The notes under the pieces were generated by a model. The model worked only from the letters and a program-made list of their open reading frames with translations, was not told the origin of the DNA and did no database searches. A stretch of DNA of 64,000 nt. Origin: an uncultured Alteromonas sp. GTDB taxonomy: Bacteria > Pseudomonadota > Gammaproteobacteria > Enterobacterales > Alteromonadaceae. This document shows, piece after piece, positions 10,125-19,173 of the stretch (positions are counted from its first letter, which is position 1; every line of letters starts with the position of its first letter). The translations under genes were made by a program, and so were the position numbers. The stretch covers positions 1-64,000 of the forward strand of contig NZ_CAJXQY010000007.1 of NCBI RefSeq assembly GCF_913058315.1, given 5' to 3'.

Positions 10125-11995
10125 TGGTTATCCATCACCCGGCAGCGCACACAGAGGGTGTAAATGTTCTGTGGATCGTTGAGCGATGAAATCAGATCAA
10201 CCTGGGCCATCGTTTCGCGGACCAACCCGGTTAAAACATTATTGCTGTCAATCAGATTGAGCTTGAGGCCATAAATCACAGCCTGACCAAAAAACTCCTT
10301 CCAGAACAGTTCTTTTTCAGACAGCTTACGGGTAACGTAAACGGTATCGTAATCGTTTACACCGGCCAGTTCCGCCGCCGCTGTAACGGCATTTTCCAGC
10401 GTACCCAGTTCATCCACCAGGCCGATATCCAGTGCATCGGTACCAATCCACACCCGGCCCTGGGCGATTTCATCTACCGCACTGACATCCATACCGCGCT
10501 CGCTGGCAACCAGCGTTAAAAATTCACTGTACTTACTTTCGATGCTGCGCTGAATAATCTGCTTATACATCGGATCAATACCGCGCAGGGTTGAAAATCC
10601 GGCCATTTCAGTGGTTGCTACGCCGTCGGTATCCACACCAATATAGTCGGCCACATCTTCAAAGGTTGCTAAGGCCGCGAACACACCAATGGAACCCGTA
10701 ATGGTACTTGGGCTGGCGAAAATCTTGTCGGCAGAGGCAGAAATCCAATACCCACCGGAAGCCGCATAAGTATTCATAGAGGCGACGACAGGCTTACCGG
10801 CACTGCGCAGGTTGAGCACTTCCTGACGAATAATTTCCGAAGCTGATGCGCTGCCGCCGGGGGAGTCTACCTGTAAGACTACCGCTTTAACCTGATCATC
10901 AAGACGGGCCTGACGAAGCAATTCAGCGGTGCTGTTACCACCAATATTACCGGCTCGTTGTTCACCGTCCATGATGGTACCTTTAGCCACCACTACTGCA
11001 ATTTTATCGCCCTGGCGCATTGCCATCGGCATTGGCGGATTGATAACCCGGTTGTAATTACGGTAGGAGGTGAGTTTGAAACCAGCCCGGTTATCATCCT
11101 TACCCACCAGTGCAATGATTTCCTGGCGAATTTCTTCGCGGGTTTTCACTTCGTCTACCCAGCCTTTCTGAATAGCGTATTGCGCCGAGTTGCCACCGGC
11201 CTGCTCAAAGTTATCCAGCATCTCCTGCAGCGTTTCATCAAAGTTGTTGATGTCTACGCCGCGGGCCGCTGCCACATCCGCTTTGTATTGTTGCCAATAC
11301 TGATTAAGCCAACGCTCGTTCATTTCCTTGGCCGCGTCAGACATGTCTTCGCGAATATAGGGTTCAACGGCTGACTTAAAGGTGCCCACCCGGAATATGT
11401 GCATATTGACTTTAAGCTTTTCCAGCGCGCGTTTGAGATACATGCCGTAGTTGGCATAGCCGTCTATAGACACGCCGCCAATAGGGTTGAGATACACTTT
11501 GTCTGCATGGGCTGCCAGATAATACTGCGCCTGGGTGTAATAGTCGCCTACTGCAATCACGGGCTTTTCAGACGTTTTAAAGTCGTCGATGGCCCTGGCT
11601 ACGGTACGCAATTTATCCAGACCGCCGCCTTGAAACCCTTGCAGGTTCAGCACCACGGCCTTAATACGATTGTCCGCTTTGGCGTTTTCTAACACTTTAA
11701 CCACATCGCGAACCAGTACTTCCGGGTTATCAGGCTCTTCATCAAAGGCTTCCTGAAGAAACTCCGAGACCGGGTCGACGGCCGTTTTCTGAATTACCAA
11801 AGCGCCATTCAGGGTAAGCATCAGGGCACTGCCGGGCGTTACCTGAGGAACACTTTCTTCGCGACTGGCAACGGCGATAATACCGATAATAATGACCAGA
11901 AACACAACATTGAAAAATAATTTTCGACAAAAATTCAGGGCGGTCCATAACCCCACAAACAGAGCTTTGGTCCAGCTTTTACTTTTTTCGGCCAT
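10121..11995 (-). CDS. sppA: Signal peptide peptidase SppA, 67K type
   Basis: A 624-residue inner-membrane serine protease with an N-terminal anchor (about residues 28-43). It has tandem ClpP-like halves, as in E. coli protease IV. The catalytic dyad is split across the halves: the Lys in RVGTFKSAVEPY (about 207) and the Ser in AASGGYW (about 413), with DSPGGSASAS upstream forming the oxyanion region. It degrades cleaved signal peptides from the periplasmic face. It is followed by sprT with a 4-bp overlap. The length matches the family and no lesion is seen. Confidence 0.96.
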   Translation of the reverse strand: MAEKSKSWTKALFVGLWTALNFCRKLFFNVVFLVIIIGIIAVASREESVPQVTPGSALMLTLNGALVIQKTAVDPVSEFLQEAFDEEPDNPEVLVRDVVKVLENAKADNRIKAVVLNLQGFQGGGLDKLRTVARAIDDFKTSEKPVIAVGDYYTQAQYYLAAHADKVYLNPIGGVSIDGYANYGMYLKRALEKLKVNMHIFRVGTFKSAVEPYIREDMSDAAKEMNERWLNQYWQQYKADVAAARGVDINNFDETLQEMLDNFEQAGGNSAQYAIQKGWVDEVKTREEIRQEIIALVGKDDNRAGFKLTSYRNYNRVINPPMPMAMRQGDKIAVVVAKGTIMDGEQRAGNIGGNSTAELLRQARLDDQVKAVVLQVDSPGGSASASEIIRQEVLNLRSAGKPVVASMNTYAASGGYWISASADKIFASPSTITGSIGVFAALATFEDVADYIGVDTDGVATTEMAGFSTLRGIDPMYKQIIQRSIESKYSEFLTLVASERGMDVSAVDEIAQGRVWIGTDALDIGLVDELGTLENAVTAAAELAGVNDYDTVYVTRKLSEKELFWKEFFGQAVIYGLKLNLIDSNNVLTGLVRETMAQVDLISSLNDPQNIYTLCVRCRVMDNH

Positions 11996-12085
11996 ATTGA
12001 CTACTTACCTAATTTACACAACAGTCTAATGTTATCGATTCAAAAAATTATCGCGAGTTAATTTTGTAATGAAATGTTATTGCCG

Positions 12086-12274
12086 TTATCTCTGACGCTT
12101 TTTGCCGGCATTCTCTTTTGTAGATGGTGAAGTACTGCCATCCAACCAGTGTTGTAGTAATTTCGCGATGGCTTTGTGCTGTTCATCAGACAGAGTCATC
12201 AGCAAGCGCCCCTGACGTTGCCTGTAATTTACCTTACGCTGGCCTTGTTGCATTAACTGAGAAAAACGGCTCAT
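12086..12274 (-). CDS. Small basic protein of unknown function
   Basis: A 62-residue, strongly basic protein (SRFSQLMQQGQRKVNYRQRQ at the start, GKKRQR at the end) with a central amphipathic helix (SDEQHKAIAKLLQHWL). There is no signal peptide or known motif. It sits upstream of sppA on the same strand, about 90 bp away. AAGG lies about 16 nt before the ATG, which is weak. The conserved-looking composition argues for a real gene, but I do not recognise the family and confidence is limited. Confidence 0.5.
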   Translation of the reverse strand: MSRFSQLMQQGQRKVNYRQRQGRLLMTLSDEQHKAIAKLLQHWLDGSTSPSTKENAGKKRQR

Positions 12275-12339
12275 TGATTGAAAGAAATAACCTTAACTCA
12301 CGGTCTTTATCGTAATTCGCATTATTGAGGTAAACCGTA

Positions 12340-12954
12340 GTGAGCGCAATTATCCGTAAGTTAAATACTAAATTAAATGGGATGGCGGCATCCCTGAGCG
12401 GTATTCCCTTGCTACTGACAAGGTTATACCTGGCTCCGGTGATGGCGCAGGCGGGCTGGCAGAAACTGGTTAATTTTGAGAGCACGGTAGACTGGTTTGG
12501 TAATCCGGATTACGGGTTGGGCTTACCGCTGCCATTCCTGATGGCCGGACTGGCTGCACTAAGTGAGTTTATTGGAGCTGTGTTTCTGGTGTTTGGCTTT
12601 GCCACCCGGTTAACCGCCATTCCGTTAATGATTACCATGATGGTGGCCATGATTACCGTACACTGGCAGCACGGATGGCCTGCCATCGCCGATGCCGGCA
12701 GCTGGCTGGCCGATGGTACGCTGTTAACGAATGAGTCGGTGATGGCGGCCCCTGAGAAGCTCTCTGCAGCTAAGGCTATTCTCAACGAGCACGGTTATAT
12801 CGACTGGCTGACGTCCAGTGGTAACTTTGTGATCCTGAATAACGGGATAGAGTTCGCCGCTACGTATTTCATTATGCTCATGGTGCTGTTTTGCTTTGGT
12901 GGCGGACGTTATGTGAGTGTTGATTATTATCTGGCGCGGCATTTTAAGCGCTAA
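12340..12954 (+). CDS. DoxX family membrane protein
   Basis: A 204-residue protein with four hydrophobic segments typical of DoxX/DoxD proteins (about residues 24-40, 64-84, 90-108 and 170-188). It includes LYLAPVMAQAGWQKL and LAALSEFIGAVFLVFGFATRL. DoxX-family proteins are inner-membrane proteins linked to quinone or thiosulfate redox and oxidative-stress complexes; the precise role here is not predictable. It starts at GTG 12340, with GAGG at 12327-12330 (9-nt spacing). The soluble insertion around residues 105-160 is longer than in minimal DoxX proteins. Confidence 0.8.
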   Translation: MSAIIRKLNTKLNGMAASLSGIPLLLTRLYLAPVMAQAGWQKLVNFESTVDWFGNPDYGLGLPLPFLMAGLAALSEFIGAVFLVFGFATRLTAIPLMITMMVAMITVHWQHGWPAIADAGSWLADGTLLTNESVMAAPEKLSAAKAILNEHGYIDWLTSSGNFVILNNGIEFAATYFIMLMVLFCFGGGRYVSVDYYLARHFKR

Positions 12955-13066
12955 TAAATTATGTTGCAGGGATTGCACTAAAACGACTTGTCAGTATGCT
13001 GGTCTTTTTGTGAAATAGCCCGTATCAGCACGGGTATACTCATTATTTTGCCAGAAGGAGAGCACT

Positions 13067-13618
13067 ATGGATGCACTGGATCTTGTTATCAATCGTCGCT
13101 CACAGCCCCGATTAACCTCGCCGGCACCGGCCGGTGAGGCGTTGGATAATATTAAACGCGCAGCTTTGCGAGCGCCGGATCACGCGGCCCTTAAGCCATG
13201 GCGATTTATTGTGTGTGAGGGCAAAGGGCTCAACAAGCTCGGTGCGTTGTTTGAGCAGTCCGCTATTGATAATGATAAAACGGAGCGTGAAATTCAGCGC
13301 GCGCCGCAGTTACCCACCCGTGCGCCCATGATTATTGTGATCACAACGGCCTATCAGGAGCACGAAAAAGTGCCTCAGGTAGAACAGTTCGCCTCGGCCA
13401 GCTGTGCGGCGATGGCCATGCAAATGGCGGCTGTTGCCCAGGGCTTTCAGGGCATGTGGCGCACCGGCGAATATGCCCATTGCAATATTGTAAAAGAAGG
13501 GCTGGGTGTGTCTGCCGATAACGAAATTGTTGGCTTCTTATATCTGGGTACGCCAGCACAGGACGCCGGACCTAAGCCAGCATTAGAACCGCAAGACTAC
13601 TTTACGGTATTTGCATAA
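13067..13618 (+). CDS. YdjA-like nitroreductase family flavoprotein
   Basis: A 183-residue FMN-dependent oxidoreductase of the nitroreductase superfamily, closest in features to E. coli YdjA: a short single domain, an N-terminal INRRSQPRLTSPAP stretch, APDHAALKPWRFIV (about 38-51) and a C-terminal GFLYLGTP (about 154-161). These enzymes form dimers with two FMN and use NAD(P)H. The physiological substrate is unknown. AAGGAG lies just upstream. It stands alone between the doxX-like gene and a convergent DUF4168 gene. Confidence 0.88.
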   Translation: MDALDLVINRRSQPRLTSPAPAGEALDNIKRAALRAPDHAALKPWRFIVCEGKGLNKLGALFEQSAIDNDKTEREIQRAPQLPTRAPMIIVITTAYQEHEKVPQVEQFASASCAAMAMQMAAVAQGFQGMWRTGEYAHCNIVKEGLGVSADNEIVGFLYLGTPAQDAGPKPALEPQDYFTVFA

Positions 13619-13652
13619 CGGCCACTCTGGCCCAGACATTTACACAGAAAAA

Positions 13653-13672
13653 GCGCCGCCGACAGGCGGCGC
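13653..13672 (-). terminator. Terminator downstream of the DUF4168 gene
   Basis: An 8-bp GC stem, GCGCCGCC (13653-13660) with GGCGGCGC (13665-13672), and a GACA loop. A run of five T follows in the minus direction and none in the plus direction. It therefore serves the minus-strand gene ending at 13690. Confidence 0.8.
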
Positions 13673-13689
13673 ATTGCAAAGGGAAAAGC

Positions 13690-14094
13690 CTAGCTATTAT
13701 CCTGGTCGTTAACGATGTTCATCACACGTTGGCGCAGCGCTTCATCCTGACGCACCAGCTGAGCGATTGTGGTATAGGTTTTTACCTCAAGACCCGCTTG
13801 TTCTATTTCATCCACCATCGCCTCACGTGCGTTGGTTTGCAGTTGTTGCTGTTTTTCGGTGGATTGCGCTTGCTGTAATTTAACCTCAAACGCTTTCGCG
13901 ACATCTTGTACTGCATACATCGCCACGGTAAATTTTTCTAACGTTGAGTCATCAAACTGTTGTTGTTCAACAGAAGTCTGAATTTGAGTTATTGCTTTTT
14001 CGTTGTCCTGCACTTTCTGGGCTGCGTAAACCGAAGAAACTGCGCCGGTGGTAAGAGAAAGCGTTAAGGCAATGAGTTTTGCAAGTCGTGTCAT
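13690..14094 (-). CDS. DUF4168 domain-containing exported protein
   Basis: A 134-residue protein with a signal peptide (MTRLAKLIALTLSLTTGAVSSVYA) and then a helical domain of the DUF4168 type: FTVAMYAVQDV, then AGLEVKTYTTIAQLVRQDEALRQRV, the usual G-x-x-x-x-x-Y-x-x-I-A and D-x-x-L-x-x-R spacing. It is probably periplasmic with unknown function. The open frame extends 15 codons upstream, but the ATG at 14094 has TTGGAG at proper distance and begins the signal peptide. It is monocistronic with its own terminator. Confidence 0.85.
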   Translation of the reverse strand: MTRLAKLIALTLSLTTGAVSSVYAAQKVQDNEKAITQIQTSVEQQQFDDSTLEKFTVAMYAVQDVAKAFEVKLQQAQSTEKQQQLQTNAREAMVDEIEQAGLEVKTYTTIAQLVRQDEALRQRVMNIVNDQDNS

Positions 14095-14493
14095 AATACA
14101 CTCCAATTTGATGAATGACCCCATTACGGGGAATGTCATAATGTATAAAGCGAGTGCTATGCCAGGTTGTAATTCATCAATCTAAACAATGGCTTATTCT
14201 GTTTTTGGCGTAATTTTCCAAGCGCAGGCTGGTTATGCTTTCTAAATGTGTCGCAATTTTTCACGGTAACAGCATGCATGGCAGGCAAAATTACATGGGC
14301 ATTGGCTTTAATTTTATGACAGCGCCAGTGGCGGGTGACTTTTGTTGATAATTACAAGCGCTAACAAGTCGCTTAAGCTGTAACTGGCAAGAATATGTTG
14401 GGAAGTAATGGTTGTCGGGTGCTCTGGTGATTGATGAAAATGTTACGGGGCAGGGGATTAGATGGTTACGGAGTAGAGTTAATAGCGACGCCT
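14095..14493. other. Gene-free stretch between the DUF4168 gene and pykA
   Basis: About 400 bp without a supported gene. An open frame at 14431-14736 on the plus strand runs into pykA antisense and is judged spurious. The left part should hold the DUF4168 promoter and the right end holds the pykA terminator. Confidence 0.5.
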
Positions 14494-14513
14494 GAAAACG
14501 CCATTGGCGTTTC
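14494..14513 (-). terminator. Probable terminator of pykA
   Basis: AACGCC (14497-14502) pairs with GGCGTT (14506-14511) around a 3-nt loop, followed on the minus strand by TTTTC. It lies 30 bp past the pykA stop. The stem is short, so efficiency is uncertain. Confidence 0.5.
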
Positions 14514-14544
14514 CGGCATCAGCATATTGCTCGTCTTACTCGTC

Positions 14545-15981
14545 TTACTCAACTACGATAATTTTTATCGCGTCAGTGGCGCCGATGGTTTCCATGCGGT
14601 CACCATGGGTCAGGATCACGATATCACCGTTCTCCACCAGGTTTTTCTCTTTCAGCAGAGCGACGACATCTTTACGCAGCTCACCTGGTGCGCTGTCGCG
14701 AGAGTCAAAGAAAACCGGTTTTACGCCACGGTATAACGCCATCAGGTTAAGCGTTTCTTCGTGACGTGACATAGCAACAATAGGCAGGGTAGTGGTGATA
14801 CGCGACATCAGACGCGGCGTGCTGCCACTTTCTGTTAAGCCCACAATCGCCTTTACACCCGGTAAGTGGTTAGCGGCATAAACGGCTGATAAAGCAATAG
14901 TCTCGTGCACTGAACCAAAGAGTTCGTCCATACGATGTTTAGAGATTTTAACGCTCGGGTGGGTTTCTGCACCTTCACAAACCCGCGCCATTGCTTTAAC
15001 GGTTTCTACCGGAAAGCTGCCCGCGGCGGTTTCTGCTGACAGCATCACGGCATCGGTACCATCGAGTACGGCGTTCGCTACGTCCATCACTTCTGCACGA
15101 GTAGGCATCGGGCTTTCAATCATCGACTCCATCATCTGAGTGGCAGTAATGACTACTTTATTTAACTGACGTGAGCGGGCGATCAGCTTTTTCTGTACAC
15201 CAACCAGCTCGGCATCACCAATTTCAACACCCAAATCACCACGGGCAACCATTACTGCGTCAGAGGCACTGATAATGTCATCGATGGCTTCATCGGTGGC
15301 CACTGCCTCAGCACGTTCTACCTTGGCGCAAATTTTGGCTTTACAACCAGCGGCTTCAGCCAGTTCGCGGGCATAATTCAGATCTGCACCGCTGCGTGGG
15401 AAAGAAACAGCCAGATAATCTACGCCGATTTCAGCGGCAGTCAGAATGTCTCGCTTGTCTTTTTCAGTCAGTGCTTCTGCTGACAAACCACCACCGAGAC
15501 GATTAATCCCTTTGTTGTTAGACAGTTTACCGCCAACCGTTACCTTAGTGAGTACCTTACGGCCCTCAACGCCGGTCACCTGAAGCTGAATGCGACCGTC
15601 ATCCAGTAACAGGATATCGCCCGGGCTGACGTCGTCAGGCAGTGCCTTATAATCAATACCAACCTGTTGTTCATTGCCGGCGTCACGATCCAGTTCTGCA
15701 TCCAGTACAAACGGGTCGCCTTCAGTTAGGAACACTTTATCGTTGGCAAAACGTGAAACCCGGATCTTCGGTCCTTGCAAGTCGCCTAAAATAGCAACGT
15801 ATTTACCCAGTTTAGTGGCGGCAGCGCGGACACGCTTGGCGCGCTCAATGTGATCTTCGGCCTGGCCATGGGAAAAATTCATGCGTACTACGTTTGCTCC
15901 GGCGGCAATAATCGCTTCAATTTTTTCTTGCGTGTCTGTAGCAGGACCTAGTGTAGCCAGGATTTTCGTTCTTCTAGTCAT
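14545..15981 (-). CDS. pykA: Pyruvate kinase (PykA type)
   Basis: Converts phosphoenolpyruvate and ADP to pyruvate and ATP. A 478-residue protein aligning over its length with E. coli PykA. It has [11 protein letters not shown] at the N-terminus, the RMNFSHG and [11 protein letters not shown] substrate segments, AKVERAEAV with the active-site Lys, [12 protein letters not shown] for metal binding, and the [11 protein letters not shown] signature. The C-terminal allosteric domain is intact. A good match to the HexR operator lies 68-82 bp upstream of the start, so it appears to belong to the HexR regulon with zwf and gapA. Confidence 0.96.
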   Translation of the reverse strand: MTRRTKILATLGPATDTQEKIEAIIAAGANVVRMNFSHGQAEDHIERAKRVRAAATKLGKYVAILGDLQGPKIRVSRFANDKVFLTEGDPFVLDAELDRDAGNEQQVGIDYKALPDDVSPGDILLLDDGRIQLQVTGVEGRKVLTKVTVGGKLSNNKGINRLGGGLSAEALTEKDKRDILTAAEIGVDYLAVSFPRSGADLNYARELAEAAGCKAKICAKVERAEAVATDEAIDDIISASDAVMVARGDLGVEIGDAELVGVQKKLIARSRQLNKVVITATQMMESMIESPMPTRAEVMDVANAVLDGTDAVMLSAETAAGSFPVETVKAMARVCEGAETHPSVKISKHRMDELFGSVHETIALSAVYAANHLPGVKAIVGLTESGSTPRLMSRITTTLPIVAMSRHEETLNLMALYRGVKPVFFDSRDSAPGELRKDVVALLKEKNLVENGDIVILTHGDRMETIGATDAIKIIVVE

Positions 15982-16048
15982 GTCTGTTATCGCTTGTTAA
16001 TAGTTTATGTGGGACAACCAGTGATTAAGTATAGCTGAAAATCTATTT

Positions 16049-16063
16049 CGTAATTTAATTACA
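16049..16063. promoter_or_regulatory. Candidate HexR operator upstream of pykA
   Basis: CGTAATTTAATTACA matches the known gammaproteobacterial HexR consensus TGTARTWWWATTACA at 14 of 15 positions. It is located between pykA and hexR, upstream of the minus-strand pykA start. HexR releases DNA when bound by 2-keto-3-deoxy-6-phosphogluconate. Confidence 0.75.
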
Positions 16064-16246
16064 AAATAGTAGACGAATTTGACCAAATTGTGAATGGTTG
16101 ATTAAAGATTCTTTATAATGGTCTGAACAGCTGTGGCAATAAAAAGTAACACAAATGAACCGCCAGGCCCTGATGCAGCGCATTGGTGCGGGGAATGGAA
16201 GGGAATGATTGAAAAATAAAAAATTTATCGGGAATTGATAAGAAGC

Positions 16247-16264
16247 GGGCAGGTGAGCCTGCCC
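16247..16264 (-). terminator. Hairpin downstream of hexR
   Basis: GGGCAGG (16247-16253) pairs with CCTGCCC (16258-16264) around a TGAG loop, 12 bp beyond the hexR stop. The downstream T content is modest (CTTCTTATC), so it is a weak or factor-assisted terminator. Confidence 0.5.
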
Positions 16265-16275
16265 ACTGTTACCGA

Positions 16276-17133
16276 TCAGGCATCGTTGCCGCGCTTTTCA
16301 AACCGCGAACCACGCAAAGTATCTTTCACGCGCTTGAGGTTTTCACGAAATTTATTGCCGCGACGCAAGGTAAAACCGGTAGCGAGCACGTCGATAAGGG
16401 TTAGCTGAGCAATACGCGACGCCATGGGCATATACATGTCAGTGTCTTCAGGCACTTCCAGCGACAATACATAGGTACACTCATTAGCCAGTGGACTGTC
16501 GGCCGACGTAATGCCGACAACTGTGGCATCATTGGCTTTGGCAATCTGAGCAATTTCTACCAGGCTTTTTGTTCGTCCGGTGTGTGAAAACAACATAACC
16601 ACGTCACCAGAGCTACAGTTCATGCAGCTCATGCGTTGCATCAGAATATCTTCAAAGTAAACCACCGGCACATTGAAGCGGAAAAATTTATTCAGTGCAT
16701 CGTGTGCCACTGACGCTGATGCGCCCAGGCCAAAGAAAGAAATACGTTGTGCCTGAGTGAGCAGGTCGACGACCCGGTTTACGGTGTTCACACAGACTGA
16801 CTGGCGGGCGACTTCCAGCGACGCCATAGTGGATTCAAATATCTTATTTGTATATTCGTCCGGGCCATCGTTCTCGTCTACATGCCGGTTAACGTAAGGT
16901 GTTCCGTTGGCAAGGCTTTGCGCCAGGTGCAGTTTAAAATCCGGAAAGCCTTTGGTGTCAAGGCGACGACAGAACCGATTAACCGTTGGCTCGCTGACAT
17001 CTGACATTTTTGCCAGAGTTGCTATACTGGAATGGATCGCCGATTGAGGATTTGCCAGTATCACTTCTGCCACCTTTCGCTCCGATTTACTGAACGCAGA
17101 TTTGTGCTGTGTGATTTTCTCTAGAATATTCAT
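16276..17133 (-). CDS. hexR: HexR, RpiR-family regulator of central carbon metabolism
   Basis: A 285-residue regulator with an N-terminal RpiR helix-turn-helix (about residues 1-77; SIATLAKMSDVSEPTVNRFCRRL is the DNA-reading region). A C-terminal SIS sugar-phosphate domain follows (about 120-250; FFGLGASASVAHDA, FSHTGRTKSLVE). In Shewanella, Pseudomonas and relatives HexR senses KDPG and controls Entner-Doudoroff and glycolysis/gluconeogenesis genes. It is divergent from the zwf-pgl-edd-glk-eda operon. Candidate operators lie at pykA, zwf and gapA, and a weaker one in front of hexR itself suggests autoregulation. Confidence 0.95.
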   Translation of the reverse strand: MNILEKITQHKSAFSKSERKVAEVILANPQSAIHSSIATLAKMSDVSEPTVNRFCRRLDTKGFPDFKLHLAQSLANGTPYVNRHVDENDGPDEYTNKIFESTMASLEVARQSVCVNTVNRVVDLLTQAQRISFFGLGASASVAHDALNKFFRFNVPVVYFEDILMQRMSCMNCSSGDVVMLFSHTGRTKSLVEIAQIAKANDATVVGITSADSPLANECTYVLSLEVPEDTDMYMPMASRIAQLTLIDVLATGFTLRRGNKFRENLKRVKDTLRGSRFEKRGNDA

Positions 17134-17215
17134 ATTATTTTTAATAACACTGAGTGTGAAAAGTGTGTTCTCCCAAGCGCTATACTACTGAATATGAAAG
17201 ATCGTACAAGAAAAA

Positions 17216-17230
17216 TGTAATTTATTAACA
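17216..17230. promoter_or_regulatory. Weak candidate HexR operator upstream of hexR
   Basis: TGTAATTTATTAACA keeps the left half and outer bases of the HexR consensus but differs at two right-half positions. It sits 83-97 bp upstream of hexR. Autoregulation is an inference. Confidence 0.4.
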
Positions 17231-17574
17231 TGATTTGCGGTATTTCATCTCGAAATTAATCATCAGGGTGATCAAATGTCAGGTTCGCTGTCGGGTAACG
17301 GCAGAGCTGAAAGTTAATATTGTATGATGAGTGACAGGAGGACTAGCCTTAATTGCTTCATATATAGTGTAAAAGGCGAAGAACCCTGAATCAAACATCA
17401 GACCGGTTCAAACCGGTAAATGAATAGGTAAAAGGGCCCTTTGAGGGCATTTTAAATGATTACTACTTTGGTTGTATTTGAGCTAAACTTATTCGATTAA
17501 GTCCGCGTCCGGCTTGCGATGTGGCAATGACGTAGAAAGAAAACATTTTGTTAATTCAAATGCGAAACAAAAGT

Positions 17575-17589
17575 TGTAATTTTACTACA
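17575..17589. promoter_or_regulatory. Candidate HexR operator upstream of zwf
   Basis: TGTAATTTTACTACA matches TGTARTWWWATTACA at 14 of 15 positions and lies about 89-103 bp before the zwf start, suitably placed for repression of the zwf-pgl-edd-glk-eda operon. Confidence 0.75.
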
Positions 17590-17677
17590 TTTGTTGTTAA
17601 CTATATGGCAACAAATTACCACGATGGCATGCTGTATCACAGCAGCCGACTGTATAAATTGAAATAAGGCCAAATTC

Positions 17678-19171
17678 ATGGTGATGGATAGTTCTTTTGA
17701 AGCCTGCGATTTTGTGTTGTTTGGTACCAAAGGCGACCTTTCTCGACGCAAACTACTGCCGTCTTTATATCAACTCGAAAAAGCAGGGTTGTTGCATCCC
17801 GATACAACAATTGTCGGTGTCGCTCGACAAGAGCTCAGTTCCGAAGATTATGTAGAAGAAGTTAAGAATGCTCTGGCTGAGTTTTCTGGTGAAACGGTAT
17901 GTGAAGATACCTGGAGCAAATTTAAAGACCGACTGGCGTACGCGCAAATCGATATGAAAGATATCGCCAGTTATGCTGCCCTGGAGCCACACGTAAACCC
18001 CGACCGCACCATGGTGTGTTATCTGGCTACGCCGCCGGCGATATACGGTGACATTTGTCGTGGTCTGCATGGCTGCAACATTATTGATTCCAGTGTACGT
18101 CTGGTACTGGAAAAGCCCATCGGTCATGACCTGAAATCGTCAAAGGTCATTAACGAACAGGTTGCAGAGTATTTCAACGAGACTCAGATTTATCGCATCG
18201 ACCATTACCTCGGTAAAGAAACGGTGCTCAACCTTATTGCATTGCGCTTTGCAAACTCCATCTTTACCACTAACTGGGATCACAACTGCATCGATCATGT
18301 GCAGATTTCGGTGTCGGAGTCAGTCGGTATTGAAGGGCGCTGGGGCTATTTCGATGATGCTGGTCAAATGCGTGACATGGTACAAAACCACCTGTTGCAA
18401 ATTTTGTCGCTGGTTGCCATGGAGCCGCCTGCGAACCTGAACGCCGATAGCATTCGTGATGAGAAACTCAAAGTTCTTAAAGCGTTACGTCCAATTAATG
18501 CCAGCAACGTAAACGATGTGACCGTTCGTGGTCAGTACACTGCCGGTTTCGTTAAAGGCAAGGAAGTGCCCGGGTATCTGGAAGAAGACGACGCTAATAC
18601 CGTTAGTAAAACCGAAACCTTTGTAGCGATTAAAGCAGAAATCGACAACTGGCGCTGGGCCGGCGTGCCGTTTTATCTGCGCACTGGTAAACGTCTGCCT
18701 ACCAAGGTGTCTGAAGTTGTTATCTACTTCAAGCGTCAGCCGCACAACCTGTTTACTGAAAGTTTCAGTGCGCTACCACCTAATAAGCTGGTTATACGTT
18801 TACAGCCTGATGAAGGTGTCGAAATCACCGTAATGAACAAGGTACCGGGACTAACCAGCTCAGGCTCTATGGATCTGCAAAAGTCCAAACTTAACCTGAG
18901 TTTCTCGGAAGAGTTTTCTGACGACCGGATTCCGGATGCTTACGAAAAACTGTTGCTGGAAGTGATGCTGGGTAATCAGGCGCTGTTCGTGCGTCGTGAT
19001 GAGATTGAACAAGCCTGGACCTGGGTAGATTCTATCCTGGCTGCATGGCGCAACAGTAATGAGCCGCCAGAGCCGTATCAGGCGGGTACCTGGGGCCCTG
19101 TTGCTTCCATTGGATTGCTGGCGCGTGAAGACCGCAGCTGGTACGAAAGCAAAATCACAAAGAAAAAATAA
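17678..19171 (+). CDS. zwf: Glucose-6-phosphate 1-dehydrogenase
   Basis: Oxidises glucose 6-phosphate to 6-phosphogluconolactone, the entry step of the Entner-Doudoroff and oxidative pentose-phosphate pathways. A 497-residue protein with the N-terminal nucleotide-binding FGTKGDLSRRKLLPSLY (about residues 14-30), EKPIGHDL and the active-site signature RIDHYLGKE (about 173-181). AAGG at 17666-17669 supports ATG 17678; ATG 17684 is an alternative. It is first of a tightly packed operon, with a 2-bp gap to pgl. Confidence 0.97.
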   Translation: MVMDSSFEACDFVLFGTKGDLSRRKLLPSLYQLEKAGLLHPDTTIVGVARQELSSEDYVEEVKNALAEFSGETVCEDTWSKFKDRLAYAQIDMKDIASYAALEPHVNPDRTMVCYLATPPAIYGDICRGLHGCNIIDSSVRLVLEKPIGHDLKSSKVINEQVAEYFNETQIYRIDHYLGKETVLNLIALRFANSIFTTNWDHNCIDHVQISVSESVGIEGRWGYFDDAGQMRDMVQNHLLQILSLVAMEPPANLNADSIRDEKLKVLKALRPINASNVNDVTVRGQYTAGFVKGKEVPGYLEEDDANTVSKTETFVAIKAEIDNWRWAGVPFYLRTGKRLPTKVSEVVIYFKRQPHNLFTESFSALPPNKLVIRLQPDEGVEITVMNKVPGLTSSGSMDLQKSKLNLSFSEEFSDDRIPDAYEKLLLEVMLGNQALFVRRDEIEQAWTWVDSILAAWRNSNEPPEPYQAGTWGPVASIGLLAREDRSWYESKITKKK

Positions 19172-19173
19172 TT

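Larger units (their letters stand above)
17134..17677. other. hexR/zwf divergent regulatory region
   Basis: A long 544-bp intergenic region. It contains a weak HexR-like site near hexR (17216-17230), a perfect inverted repeat ACCGGTT-CA-AACCGGT (17402-17417), a terminator-like hairpin GCCCT-TTG-AGGGC followed by ATTTT (17436-17453) and a strong HexR-like site near zwf (17575-17589). The hairpin may end a short leader transcript or small RNA on the plus strand. I see no open frame of credible quality. Confidence 0.6.

Noticed and set aside
14431-14736. 101-residue plus-strand open frame
   Set aside because: Most of it is antisense to the pykA 3' end; there is no ribosome site and the codon pattern follows pykA.
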